Assembly (NCBI RefSeq): GCF_002215035.1
Contig: NZ_NKFP01000006.1
Location: forward strand, 2,261,080-2,325,079
From: Leptolyngbya ohadii IS1
Lineage (GTDB): Bacteria; Cyanobacteriota; Cyanobacteriia; Elainellales; Elainellaceae
Length of the DNA stretch: 64,000 bases
Direction: 5' to 3'
A program made the position numbers and the translations under genes. A model generated the notes under the pieces. It had not been told where the DNA came from. It saw only the letters and a list, made by a program, of their open reading frames with translations, and did no database searches. Positions 53,336-61,560 of this stretch are shown piece after piece (the first letter of the stretch is position 1; every line of letters begins with the position of its first letter).

Positions 53336-55867
53336 ATGCGCGAAAAATTCCCCAGTGCTGCGTTGCTCCGGCAAGTTCGGGCATGGCAGAAAGCCGTTTT
53401 GATGGAGATCAAGCCGCAGATCAGCCTCCAGAACAGTCCCCAGATTAATCCTCAGACCAACGGGCAAATCCCCCATGAACCCGAGTCGAACCTGCTGGAA
53501 CCGCTCAAGGTCGTCCGTCACCTCATTCTGATTCTGTTTGTGGTGCGGATGCTGGAACAGCGGCACTCAGGGCTGATTTCTGGCTTATTTTCTGACGCAA
53601 CTTCTGGCAAAATTCCCGGCGCAACTTCTGGCGCAAATATGGCTCCGTCACGGAGTCGAAAATTATCGCGAACAGAATCCTTTCCTGAGCCTCTAAAGAA
53701 TCTACAGCAGGAGCAACTGATCTATCCGCGTCTGGTTAGACTCTGGCGATCGCTCCAGCCCCTTTTTGTCGGACTGCCTGCCAAGCTGGAACTCCTGCCC
53801 GATCTGCTGTTGCCCGATCGACTGCTGCGATCGATCCTTCGCCGTCTTGAGATGGCTCCTCTTGAGATTGTTCCTCTTGAGATCGCCCAAAATTATGCCG
53901 TCCCTAATTATGCTGACCCTAATCACACTGACCCCAATCCATTCGGGTTATTTTGCGCCAGCCTTCTGGGACAGGTTTACGAAACGCTGCTGATTGATCC
54001 CACGCCTGAGAAACCCTCCCATCGCACTTCTTCGCGCAAAGCTCAGGGCATCTATTACACGCCTGCGCCGATCGTCAAATTTATGGTGCAGCAGACGATC
54101 GATCGCTTACTGGAATTTGCGGGGACGGAAGATTCGCCTTTGGGGGCTGCGCCAAGGGGTCAGACTGCGGTGGATCAGCTTCCGCGTTTACTTGATCCTG
54201 CCTGTGGGGGCGGTGCTTTTTTGCTGGAGGCATATCAGCGATTGCTGGATTGGCAGCTTCAGCGGCTCGTAACCCACAGCTCAACAAAGCAGGACGGACT
54301 GGGGCAGGATGAACTGGGGCAGGATGGACTGGTGCGGGATGAATCGGGGCGATGGCAACTGTCCTGGACGATGCGCCAGCAGGTTTTGCAGCACTGCATT
54401 TATGGCGTTGACCTCGACCCAGAAGCGGTGACGATCGCTCAAATTTCGCTGTGGCTGAAGCTGCTAGAGGGGACGCTGCCCAATGGTTCGCCTGACTCGT
54501 TAGACAAACTGCCGAAGCTGAACGGAAATTTACAGGTGGGGAATGCCTTACTCGATGAGGACGCTGTGCCTTCTCAAAATTCTTTGAACTGGGAGCAAGC
54601 CTTTCCTGCCGTGATGCGATCGGGAGGGTTTGATGGGGTGATTGGCAATCCGCCCTATCTGGACTCGGAACAGATGATGCAGTCCTGTCCCACCTGGCGT
54701 CCCTACTGCACGACCCGCTACGAAACGGCGATCGGAAACTGGGATTTGTTTTGTGTCTTCGTTGAAAAGGCTTTAATGCTCTGTCGATCGGGCGGCATGA
54801 CCAGTCTGATTGTGCCGAATAAGCTGGCATCGGCTCCCTATGCGGCAAAAACCCGATCGCTCTTGATGCGGCATCGGCTGCTGTTCCTCCGCGACTATGC
54901 TCAGGTGTCTCTCTTTGCTGCCTCTGTGTATCCACTGGTGTACGGTGTGCAGAAGGCATTACCGTCTCAGAACCCGGTGCGCTATGAGGTGATGGGCAAC
55001 CTGACGGACATCCGGCGATCGGGCTGGCTGAGCCAAAATGTCGAGAGTTCTGAAGCCTGCTGGCAGTTTGCCGAATCTGCGGTTCATGCCCAGCTAATCC
55101 AACGACTACAGCAGTTCCCAACGCTAGAAACGATCGCCCAGGTCTACGGAGCCGCAACCGTTGGGGAAGCCTATCGGCTGCAACCCTGGCTCCAGGAATG
55201 CGATACGCCTATCCCAGAGGATTTTCGCTTTATTAACAGCGGCACGATCGATCGCTATACGTTCCGGTGGGGCAAAAAGCCAACCCGCTATTTGGGACAA
55301 ATCTATCAGCATCCCGTCCTCAAAGGCGATCGGCTGCAATATCTCCCCGTTCGGCGGCAGCAGCAGGCACAGCAGCCCAAAATCATCGTTGCCGGACTCT
55401 CGCAGCAGTTAGAATGTGTGCTGGACGAGACGGGCAATCTACTCCCCGGCAAATCGACCTGTATTGTGCTGGATCTGCCTGAGGCGATCGACTGGCGATA
55501 TCTGCTGGCATTGCTCAACAGTCGTTTACTGACGGTACACCTGCGGGACTACGCTGGCGGCAATCAGCTTCAGGGAGGCTATTTGAGAATTGGAACTGCC
55601 CAGCTTAAGCAGTTGCCCATTGCACTACCCGATTTTACTCAGGCGATCGATCGACAGTGCTACACAGAAATTATTGAACTGGTGCAGTCCAGCCTTGCCA
55701 CAAACAGCAGCCGATTCACTGGCTCAGCGGACAATTTGATAAACTCGCAGACTGAAATCACCCCAAAGACGGATTTGCAGATTGAAGAACGGATCGCCCA
55801 TCTCTACCGATTGACAGATGAGGAAGAAAATGTAATCACGCACACTTCAATCCAGCAAGGACAGTAA
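53336..55867 (+). CDS. Eco57I-type N6-adenine DNA methyltransferase (solitary)
   Basis: 843 residues. Motif I LLDPACGGGAFLLEAYQRLL (about 284), YGVDLDPEAVTIAQISLWL, and catalytic motif IV GVIGNPPYLDSE (about 435) define an N6-adenine methyltransferase of the Eco57I/type IIG group. The C-terminal about 250 residues (RYLGQIYQHPVLKGDRLQYL, LLALLNSRLLTVHLRDYAGG) look like a TaqI-type target-recognition domain. The N-terminal 250 residues show no PD-(D/E)xK nuclease motif that I can see, and no nuclease gene is adjacent, so it may only methylate. Three in-frame arrays of 15-bp repeats lie in its N-terminal half. Confidence 0.86.
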   Translation: MREKFPSAALLRQVRAWQKAVLMEIKPQISLQNSPQINPQTNGQIPHEPESNLLEPLKVVRHLILILFVVRMLEQRHSGLISGLFSDATSGKIPGATSGANMAPSRSRKLSRTESFPEPLKNLQQEQLIYPRLVRLWRSLQPLFVGLPAKLELLPDLLLPDRLLRSILRRLEMAPLEIVPLEIAQNYAVPNYADPNHTDPNPFGLFCASLLGQVYETLLIDPTPEKPSHRTSSRKAQGIYYTPAPIVKFMVQQTIDRLLEFAGTEDSPLGAAPRGQTAVDQLPRLLDPACGGGAFLLEAYQRLLDWQLQRLVTHSSTKQDGLGQDELGQDGLVRDESGRWQLSWTMRQQVLQHCIYGVDLDPEAVTIAQISLWLKLLEGTLPNGSPDSLDKLPKLNGNLQVGNALLDEDAVPSQNSLNWEQAFPAVMRSGGFDGVIGNPPYLDSEQMMQSCPTWRPYCTTRYETAIGNWDLFCVFVEKALMLCRSGGMTSLIVPNKLASAPYAAKTRSLLMRHRLLFLRDYAQVSLFAASVYPLVYGVQKALPSQNPVRYEVMGNLTDIRRSGWLSQNVESSEACWQFAESAVHAQLIQRLQQFPTLETIAQVYGAATVGEAYRLQPWLQECDTPIPEDFRFINSGTIDRYTFRWGKKPTRYLGQIYQHPVLKGDRLQYLPVRRQQQAQQPKIIVAGLSQQLECVLDETGNLLPGKSTCIVLDLPEAIDWRYLLALLNSRLLTVHLRDYAGGNQLQGGYLRIGTAQLKQLPIALPDFTQAIDRQCYTEIIELVQSSLATNSSRFTGSADNLINSQTEITPKTDLQIEERIAHLYRLTDEEENVITHTSIQQGQ
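53846..53935 (+). repeat. Two adjacent in-frame 15-bp repeat arrays in the methyltransferase gene
   Basis: Array 1: CTTGAGATGGCTCCT, CTTGAGATTGTTCCT, CTTGAGATCGCC (53846-53887), coding LEMAP-LEIVP-LEIA. Array 2: AATTATGCCGTCCCT, AATTATGCTGACCCT, AATCACACTGACCCC (53891-53935), coding NYAVP-NYADP-NHTDP. Confidence 0.92.
54289..54348 (+). repeat. In-frame 15-bp repeat array between motif I and motif IV
   Basis: Four units starting GCAGGACGGACTGGG, at 54289, 54304, 54319 and 54334, coding QDGLG-QDELG-QDGLV-RDESG-like pentapeptides. It lies about 20 residues after methyltransferase motif I, probably in a surface loop. Confidence 0.92.
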
Positions 55868-55936
55868 ACGCTTGCCCTGCAATGCGGGGGGATTGGCTTC
55901 AGGAGAGCAAATTGATTGCCTAAATCGATCGCGCTT

Positions 55937-56047
55937 CTATTTGCGGTTCATCGCGCCTACGCCACCGAACAGCATCACCAATCCTCCTAGCAAAATCACG
56001 ATCGCTAAACCCCCGATTGTCCAGTCCATCCATGCTGCGCTTTCCAT
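55937..56047 (-). CDS. Small single-span membrane protein (36 residues)
   Basis: Starts MESAAWMDWTIGGLAIVILL and ends GAMNRK. One hydrophobic helix covers about residues 10-31, with a basic C-terminus. GGAG lies seven bases before the ATG, a good ribosome site. Size and layout recall the small photosystem or cytochrome b6f subunits, but I cannot match it to any named one. It lies downstream of znuB on the same strand (56 bp), so it could also belong to that operon. Confidence 0.5.
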   Translation of the reverse strand: MESAAWMDWTIGGLAIVILLGGLVMLFGGVGAMNRK

Positions 56048-56102
56048 AGCTGCTCCGCTGCCCCATCACAGGTTTTTGTTACCTCATTGATCCTAATTGA
56101 TC

Positions 56103-56942
56103 CTACCCTGCTTTCGACGAGCGCAGTTTACGCACCACAATTCCCTGACTGGGACTGAACAGCAATGCCAGCAAAAACATTGCAAACACGATCAGGGCGA
56201 TCGTCGGACCAGAGGGCAAATCGAGAAAATAGCTGAGATACAGTCCAGAAACGCTGCACAGGACGCCGATCGCTGCGCCTAAAATCATCATCCAGTGCAG
56301 TTCTTTGACCAGCAAATAGGCAGTAGTTGCCGGACCCACCATCAGCGACACCACCAGCACCACGCCGATAATTTTCATTCCTGCAATCAGCGTCAGGGTA
56401 ATGCCTGCCATCATGCCCAAGTTAATCCACTGCACAGGCAAACCGGAGGCTTCCGCACCCACACGATCGAACGTAAAGAATAAAAGCTCTTTATAAAAAA
56501 GTTTGATACAAACGAGAATCACGACGCTAATTATGGCAGTTCGTCCCACATCCTCCCAGGTGACGCTGAGGATATCACCAAATAGAAGGTCAAGCAGATC
56601 TAATCGGCTGCGAAATAGAGTCAACAAGGTGATTCCCAAACCAAAAAAGCTGGCAAACGTAATTGCCATTGCCGCATCTACCGAGACGCGAGACTGCGAT
56701 CGAATCCAGGCGATCACAAACGTACTCAAAATACCAAAGCTAAACGCACCAATCAACATCTCGATGCCAATAAAATGGGCGATCGCTAACCCTGGCAAAA
56801 CCGCATGGGCAATCACATCCCCCAGTAATGCCATCCGCTGCACGATGAGATAGGAACCGACGATCGGACAAAGAACGCCAACCAGAACGCTGATGGTGAT
56901 GGCGCAGCGCATGAAGTCGTAGTTGAGCGGTTCGAGGAGCAT
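56103..56942 (-). CDS. znuB: Zinc/manganese-type ABC transporter permease
   Basis: ABC-3 family permease, about 279 residues from ATG 56942 (MLLEPLNYDFMRCAITISVL), with eight or nine hydrophobic segments, VGSYLIVQRMALLGDVIAHA, the conserved GDILSVTWEDV and VVSLMVGPATTAYLL. It forms the channel of the ZnuABC importer. The start was moved from the upstream open frame because the preceding residues come from a GGAATGG low-complexity tract (56943-56970) and do not fit the family. It lies 34 bp after the ATPase gene. Confidence 0.92.
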   Translation of the reverse strand: MLLEPLNYDFMRCAITISVLVGVLCPIVGSYLIVQRMALLGDVIAHAVLPGLAIAHFIGIEMLIGAFSFGILSTFVIAWIRSQSRVSVDAAMAITFASFFGLGITLLTLFRSRLDLLDLLFGDILSVTWEDVGRTAIISVVILVCIKLFYKELLFFTFDRVGAEASGLPVQWINLGMMAGITLTLIAGMKIIGVVLVVSLMVGPATTAYLLVKELHWMMILGAAIGVLCSVSGLYLSYFLDLPSGPTIALIVFAMFLLALLFSPSQGIVVRKLRSSKAG

Positions 56943-56976
56943 TTGGGGGAGTGGGGAATGGGGAATGGGGAATGGA

Positions 56977-57723
56977 CTAGCAGAAAAAGGAAACTTCCGA
57001 TCGCTTCGATCGCTGGCTCTGGACGTTCTCGCCGTAGGCACGCTGGATGTTTTCCAGAGTCATCACTGCCTGGGGCTGGTCGTCTGCTAGAAGTCGCTGA
57101 TTGAGGAGGAGGAGGCGATCGTAGCGATGTAAACTATCGCCCCATTCGTGGCTGCAAATGAGGAGGGTTTTGCCCTGTTGCTTCAGGTCGGTAAAGACGC
57201 GCAGCATGATAGCCTCGGTTTTTTTGTCGATTCCGGTAAAGGGTTCATCAAGCAGTAAGAGATCTGCCTGTTGTGCCAGGGCACGCGCCAGAAAAACTCG
57301 CTGCTGCTGTCCGCCGGAAAGCTCACCAATTTGCCGATGCTTGAGATGCAGCATGTCCACCTGCGCTAGGGCTGCCTCGGTCTGTCGGGTTGCCTGAGCC
57401 GTAGGACGACGAAACCAGCCTGTTTTTGCCGTGTGCGCCATCATCACCACATTCCAGGCGGTAATGGGATAGTCCCAGTCAATTTGCGATCGCTGAGGCA
57501 CGTAAGCAATCTGGCTGCGCTGGCGGCGGAGGGGCATTCCCTTGAGCAAAACTCGTCCGGTTTGCAGGGGAACCAGTCCCAAAATCGCTTTGATTAGCGT
57601 ACTTTTGCCTGCCCCGTTGGGACCAATCAACCCCACCAGTTCACCGGGAGCCAGCGTCACAGACACATCTTCTAAAGCACCGGTCCCCCGGTAATTGACA
57701 GAAACTCGCTGCACCTCTAGCAT
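56977..57723 (-). CDS. znuC: Zinc/manganese-type ABC transporter ATPase
   Basis: About 248 residues from ATG 57723 (MLEVQRVSVNYRGTGALEDV); the frame is open upstream across the Zur-type operator but that region is regulatory. Walker A GLIGPNGAGKST, Q-loop YVPQRSQIDWDYPITAWNVV (the DWDFP-like motif of the metal-importer subfamily), signature LSGGQQQRVFLARAL, Walker B LLLLDEPFTGID and the switch His in LICSHEWG are all present. It powers the ZnuABC importer and heads the znuCB operon. Confidence 0.93.
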   Translation of the reverse strand: MLEVQRVSVNYRGTGALEDVSVTLAPGELVGLIGPNGAGKSTLIKAILGLVPLQTGRVLLKGMPLRRQRSQIAYVPQRSQIDWDYPITAWNVVMMAHTAKTGWFRRPTAQATRQTEAALAQVDMLHLKHRQIGELSGGQQQRVFLARALAQQADLLLLDEPFTGIDKKTEAIMLRVFTDLKQQGKTLLICSHEWGDSLHRYDRLLLLNQRLLADDQPQAVMTLENIQRAYGENVQSQRSKRSEVSFFC

Positions 57724-57740
57724 GACAGGTAAAAGAGATA

Positions 57741-57755
57741 TGAGAATCATTTTCA
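57741..57755. promoter_or_regulatory. Zur-type operator
   Basis: TGAGAATCATTTTCA is a 7-1-7 inverted repeat fitting the cyanobacterial zinc-repressor pattern TGANAATNATTNTCA. It lies 18 bp from the znuC start, in the divergent space shared with znuA (start 57970), so zinc repression of znuCB and possibly znuA is inferred. Confidence 0.75.
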
Positions 57756-57897
57756 TTCTCACATCTGGGAAAGAGAAGGTCAACTGCCCTGCGGGAGAGG
57801 TTGCCTCTATTTGGTTTGCCCTGTTTAGTTCCCAGGTGGCTTGGGTTTGGAACGCTGCGGGTTTGGAACGCTTTGGCTCGGCACAGATTGAAGTTGC

Positions 57898-57948
57898 AAA
57901 AAGTACTGGCAAAAAGTACTGGCAAAAAGTATTGGCAAAAGTATTGGC
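57898..57948 (+). repeat. 13-bp tandem repeat upstream of znuA
   Basis: AAAAAGTACTGGC at 57898-57910 and 57911-57923, AAAAAGTATTGGC at 57924-57936 and AAAAGTATTGGC at 57937-57948. It ends 21 bases before the znuA start, just before the GGAGG ribosome site. A second short duplication (GTTTGGAACGCT, near 57845 and 57861) precedes it. Confidence 0.92.
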
Positions 57949-57969
57949 AAAGTAAATGGAGGAAAAATC

Positions 57970-59076
57970 ATGGCGATTCACTGCCGTAAAGCTATTGTTG
58001 CGCCCCGCTCGGCATTATTTGCGCTATCTCTGGCGATCGGGATGGCAAGCTGTACTCCTGCTACTCAGCAGATTGGATCATCTCCGTCCTCCTCTCCCAC
58101 AGGTCAGTCCAGCCCTACGGCATCTCCCCAAGCCGATCGTCCTGCTGTGGTGGCAACCACCAGCCTGCTCTGTGATGTGACGCGCCAGATTGCCAGAGAT
58201 GCGATCGACCTTACCTGCCTAATGCCGCCGAACCAAGACCCTCACGTTTATAAGGCAACTCCTTCCGATCGAAGGGCGATCGAAACCGCAGATTTAGTAC
58301 TGTATGGCGGCTATAGCTACGAACCGGAACTGATTCGCATTGTGCAGGCAACCCAGACCCCAGCCCCAAAAATTGCAGTGTACGAGGCGGCAGTTCCCGA
58401 TCCGCTGATGGGTCAACCGCATGAACACGATCACGGCGAGGCAGAGGCGCACGATCACGATCATGCCGGAGAAACTGCCGGAGAAGCCGCTGGAGAAACC
58501 GATGGGGAAGCCTCCATTCCCGATCCGCACGTCTGGCACAGTGCAACCAATGGCACAAAAATCGTGGAGGTTGTTGAGGCACAGCTTGCCAAGCTTCTGC
58601 CCGATCGCGCAGCGGAGTTTCAGCAAAACACAGCTACCCTGACCGGAGAACTCACCGAAATTGATGGGTGGATTAAAACCCAGGTTGCAAAGGTGCCTGC
58701 TCCGGCGCGTCAGCTCGTGACAACGCACAATGCGTTTCAATACTTTGCGAAGGCATACGGATTTACGATCAAGGGTGCCCTGGACGGTTTGAGTACGGAG
58801 GAAAAACCTTCGGCGGCAAGGCTGGCGGAACTGGTAGACACGGTTAAGAACAGCGGCGTGAAAGCTATCTTCTCGGAGACAACCACGAACCCTAAGCTCA
58901 TCGAATCCGTTGCCCGCAGCGCAAATGTCCAGGTCGCAGAGCAGCCGCTTTTCATCGAAGGTCCGGGCGGCGAGGGAACCTCTGCCCCCAACTATCAGGC
59001 GATGCTGGTGGAAAATACCTGTACGGTGGTGAATGCCCTGGGCGGAAACTGCGATCGCTCTCCGGTTCAGCCGTAG
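57970..59076 (+). CDS. znuA: Zinc-binding lipoprotein of the metal ABC importer
   Basis: Cluster A-I metal-binding protein, 368 residues. ATGGAGGAAAA precedes the ATG by a few bases. Lipobox GMASC (about residue 29), then a Ser/Pro-rich linker. Metal-ligand regions: QDPHVYKATPSD, DPHVWHSATNG, TTHNAFQYFAKAYG and the C-terminal FSETTTNPKLIES. Between the first two sits a His/Asp/Glu-rich loop (HEHDHGEAEAHDHDHAG, about 151-167), the hallmark of zinc-specific ZnuA proteins. It is divergent from znuCB and under the same Zur-type site. Confidence 0.94.
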   Translation: MAIHCRKAIVAPRSALFALSLAIGMASCTPATQQIGSSPSSSPTGQSSPTASPQADRPAVVATTSLLCDVTRQIARDAIDLTCLMPPNQDPHVYKATPSDRRAIETADLVLYGGYSYEPELIRIVQATQTPAPKIAVYEAAVPDPLMGQPHEHDHGEAEAHDHDHAGETAGEAAGETDGEASIPDPHVWHSATNGTKIVEVVEAQLAKLLPDRAAEFQQNTATLTGELTEIDGWIKTQVAKVPAPARQLVTTHNAFQYFAKAYGFTIKGALDGLSTEEKPSAARLAELVDTVKNSGVKAIFSETTTNPKLIESVARSANVQVAEQPLFIEGPGGEGTSAPNYQAMLVENTCTVVNALGGNCDRSPVQP

Positions 59077-59210
59077 GTTCTGTCCTATTCCTTAAGGAAG
59101 AGATAAGAAGGAGTATTGCAAGAATCTTTATTGCAACCTTTTTTCAATAAACAGGTGCTAAGCTGATCTGTTGGGACAGTCCTCTGTCTCGATCGATTTT
59201 GGTTTGGTCT

Positions 59211-60227
59211 ATGTCTCTTCCAAAATGGGGAAATCATCGGGAAAATCCGGCGAAATGGAGTCGGCGTCGCTTTTTGCAGGCGGGCGTGGCAGGCGTGGGC
59301 ATCGCGGGGGCAACCCTGGCTTTGCATCCCTGGCGGGCACAGTCCAAGGTGATCATTCCTCCGATTCCCGAAGGTCTACCAACGAATGGCAACGGCATCA
59401 GTCCCATGCAGTTTTGCCGCGAGTTTGACTACGGCACGCTGAAGCAGGAAAACGGGCGTACAGTCCGCGAATTTCAGCTGATTGGCAAAAGTACAACTGT
59501 CCAGCTCAACGATGCGGTGTCCTTTGTCACCTGGAATTTTAACGGACGGGTTCCGGGGCCCACGCTGCGAGCCAAGGAAGGCGATCGCGTCCGAATTGTT
59601 TTTCTCAACCAGGGTGGACATTCCCACTCGATTCATCTGCACGGCACCCATCCGGCGGCTGTGGATGGCGTGAAACCTGTTCGCAACGGCAACGCCACGA
59701 TTTACGAATTTGACGCCGTGCCCTACGGAGTCCACCTTTACCACTGCCACGTTTCGCCGATTTCGCGGCATATCGGGAAGGGGATGCACGGTATGTTTAT
59801 CGTTGATCCGAAGCAGGGTCGCCCGCCCGCCGATGAACTGGTGATGGTGATGGGTGGCTATGACGTGAACGATAACGGCGACCACAAGAACGAGCTTTAC
59901 GCCTTTAACGGTCTGCCCAACTACTACATGAAAAACCCGATTCCGGTGTACCAAAATCAGCGATTGCGGCTGTATGTGCTGAATTTGATTGAGTACGATC
60001 CTGCCGTTACCTTTCACCTGCACGCCAATTTCTTCCAGGTCTACCCCACGGGCATGACGCTGAAGCCTGCCTACGAGAGCGATGTGATTACGATGGGTAC
60101 CGCAGAAAGGCACATTCTGGAATTTAGCTACGCCGAACCGGGAATGTATATGTTCCATCCCCACCAGGACACGATCGCCGAATCGGGCTGTATGGGAATG
60201 TTTGACGTGATGCCTCGCCCCAGTTAA
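59211..60227 (+). CDS. Two-domain multicopper oxidase, Tat-exported
   Basis: 338 residues from ATG 59211. The twin-arginine signal is SRRRFLQAGVAGVGIAGATL. Cupredoxin domain 1 has HSHSIHLHGTH (about 138-148) and YHCHVSPISRHIGKGM (about 177-192), giving a type 1 copper site (His, Cys, His, Met). Domain 2 has FHLHANFF (about 269) and FHPHQDTIAESGCMGM (about 314), where the type 1 cysteine is replaced by Pro but trinuclear-site histidines remain. This fits the two-domain oxidases with the blue copper only in domain 1. Next to an FTR1 permease, ferroxidase activity is inferred; nitrite-reductase-like relatives are an alternative. Confidence 0.86.
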   Translation: MSLPKWGNHRENPAKWSRRRFLQAGVAGVGIAGATLALHPWRAQSKVIIPPIPEGLPTNGNGISPMQFCREFDYGTLKQENGRTVREFQLIGKSTTVQLNDAVSFVTWNFNGRVPGPTLRAKEGDRVRIVFLNQGGHSHSIHLHGTHPAAVDGVKPVRNGNATIYEFDAVPYGVHLYHCHVSPISRHIGKGMHGMFIVDPKQGRPPADELVMVMGGYDVNDNGDHKNELYAFNGLPNYYMKNPIPVYQNQRLRLYVLNLIEYDPAVTFHLHANFFQVYPTGMTLKPAYESDVITMGTAERHILEFSYAEPGMYMFHPHQDTIAESGCMGMFDVMPRPS

Positions 60228-60475
60228 ACCCAACTAATCCCAACTAATCCTAAAAAAATTTGCCAGGCAGTTGACAAAGATTCGCAAGAAAGGAATGATT
60301 CTATTAAATTCATAGAAATCCTCCTCAAGACCGTAGACCCTTTCTCACAAAAAGTTTTCAAAGTCAGTTTGCCCGAAAAAACACATCCTACAATACAGCA
60401 ATCTCACTGCTTCATCAATATTTGGTTAAATAGCTATTAATCGAACAAATTCATCCCCATCACCTTCCAAAAACC

Positions 60476-61480
60476 ATGCGTTTTCTTCGTACCCTCAGCC
60501 GTTATTTTTTGCTTACTCTCACTGCTGCTGCGCTGATCGTTGGACTGAACAACTGCGCCGCGCCTTCCAAGCCAACCGCCAGTGCCCCGACTGCAACGAC
60601 TTCGACTGCCCTCACCGCAGATGCCGCTGACAAAATCAATATCAACTCTGCCATCCTGTCTGAACTGGATAAGCTAGAGGCAAAGCTGGGCATTCCGGCA
60701 CTGTCGAACAAAATCCAGGCGAGTCGTCCCTACGGCAGCACGGCAGATCTGGTCAGCAAGGGTGTCATTACCCAGGCGCAGTACGACCAGATTCAAAACA
60801 TGGTCACGGTGGAAGATATTGTGCTGACGGGCGAAGCGAAGGACGTAGACTACCTGACCAAGCTGGGGCTGATGAAGGGTCACATGATGATTGCCGAAGA
60901 ACTGCTGGTACTGGGACAGCCGGAAAAGGCAGTACCGCACCTGGGACATCCAGTGGAGGAAATCTATGTGGACATCCAGGATCAGTTAGGTGAGCGGAAT
61001 GTGCCGGAATTCAGCGATGTTCTCACCCGCGTCCAGGATTTGGTGAAGTCTAAGCCGAACGATCCGCAGGTGCAGAGCCAGTTCCAGGCAGGCATGGCAG
61101 CGATCGACCAAGCTATTGCCGCCCTCCCAGAAGCCGATCGTCAGAAGCCCGAATTTACGCTCCAGGTAATTAACGAAATGCTGGACACTGCGGCGGCTGA
61201 GTATACGGCATCCATCAGCAACGGCAAGATTTCCGCTGAAATTGAATATCAGGACTCGATGGGCTTTGTCACCTATGCCAAGGACACGCTGTTTAAGGGC
61301 ATTGAATCTCCGCTGGCGCAAAGCAATCCCGGTGTAGACAAAACCCTGAAAGCAAAGCTGGCTGAACTGGCAAAAGCCTGGACTGCTCCGATTCCTCCCG
61401 CAAAACCTGTGATGACCGCAGATGAAGTGGTAGCTCAGGTGAAGGCGATCGAGCAAGCATCGAAGCCTGCTATTCAGTAG
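60476..61480 (+). CDS. Lipoprotein: ComEA-like helix-hairpin-helix fused to helical domain
   Basis: 334 residues. Lipobox GLNNC (about residue 27), then an Ala/Thr-rich linker. Residues about 50-110 form a ComEA/PsbU-like helix-hairpin-helix: KININSAILSELDKLEAKLG, then SRPYGSTADLVSKGVITQAQ. The remaining about 220 residues are helical: HMMIAEELLVLGQPEKAVPH, HPVEEIYVDIQDQL, ISAEIEYQDSMGFVTYAKDT, with His and acidic residues that recall EfeO/imelysin-type iron-binding helices. It lies 80 bp before the FTR1 gene in the same direction, so a role as periplasmic partner of the permease is inferred. Confidence 0.78.
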   Translation: MRFLRTLSRYFLLTLTAAALIVGLNNCAAPSKPTASAPTATTSTALTADAADKININSAILSELDKLEAKLGIPALSNKIQASRPYGSTADLVSKGVITQAQYDQIQNMVTVEDIVLTGEAKDVDYLTKLGLMKGHMMIAEELLVLGQPEKAVPHLGHPVEEIYVDIQDQLGERNVPEFSDVLTRVQDLVKSKPNDPQVQSQFQAGMAAIDQAIAALPEADRQKPEFTLQVINEMLDTAAAEYTASISNGKISAEIEYQDSMGFVTYAKDTLFKGIESPLAQSNPGVDKTLKAKLAELAKAWTAPIPPAKPVMTADEVVAQVKAIEQASKPAIQ

Positions 61481-61481
61481 A

Positions 61482-61520
61482 TCCCCCCTAGCCCCCTTAA
61501 AAATAGGGGAACCCCATCCC
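61482..61520. repeat. G/C-run palindromic repeat between lipoprotein and FTR1 genes
   Basis: CCCCCCTAGCCCCCTTAAAA then ATAGGGGAACCCCATC: a shorter variant of the dispersed family, starting right after the lipoprotein stop. Confidence 0.75.
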
Positions 61521-61560
61521 CCAGATCCTTCACGCAAGCTGTCCTTTAACCTGCCGACTC

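Noticed and set aside
54081-55157. Long open frame (358 codons) on the minus strand
   Set aside because: It is antisense to the methyltransferase motifs, has biased Arg/Ser/Pro composition typical of shadow frames and no family pattern.
53336-55867. Complete restriction-modification or phage-defence locus
   Set aside because: Only the methyltransferase is present; neighbours are a ROK kinase and metal transport genes, with no nuclease or BREX-type partners.
57898-57948. CRISPR-like array
   Set aside because: The repeat units are adjacent without spacers, and are only 12-13 bp; no cas genes are present.
59376-60233. 285-codon minus-strand frame
   Set aside because: Antisense to the multicopper oxidase copper-site motifs; no ribosome site or family features.
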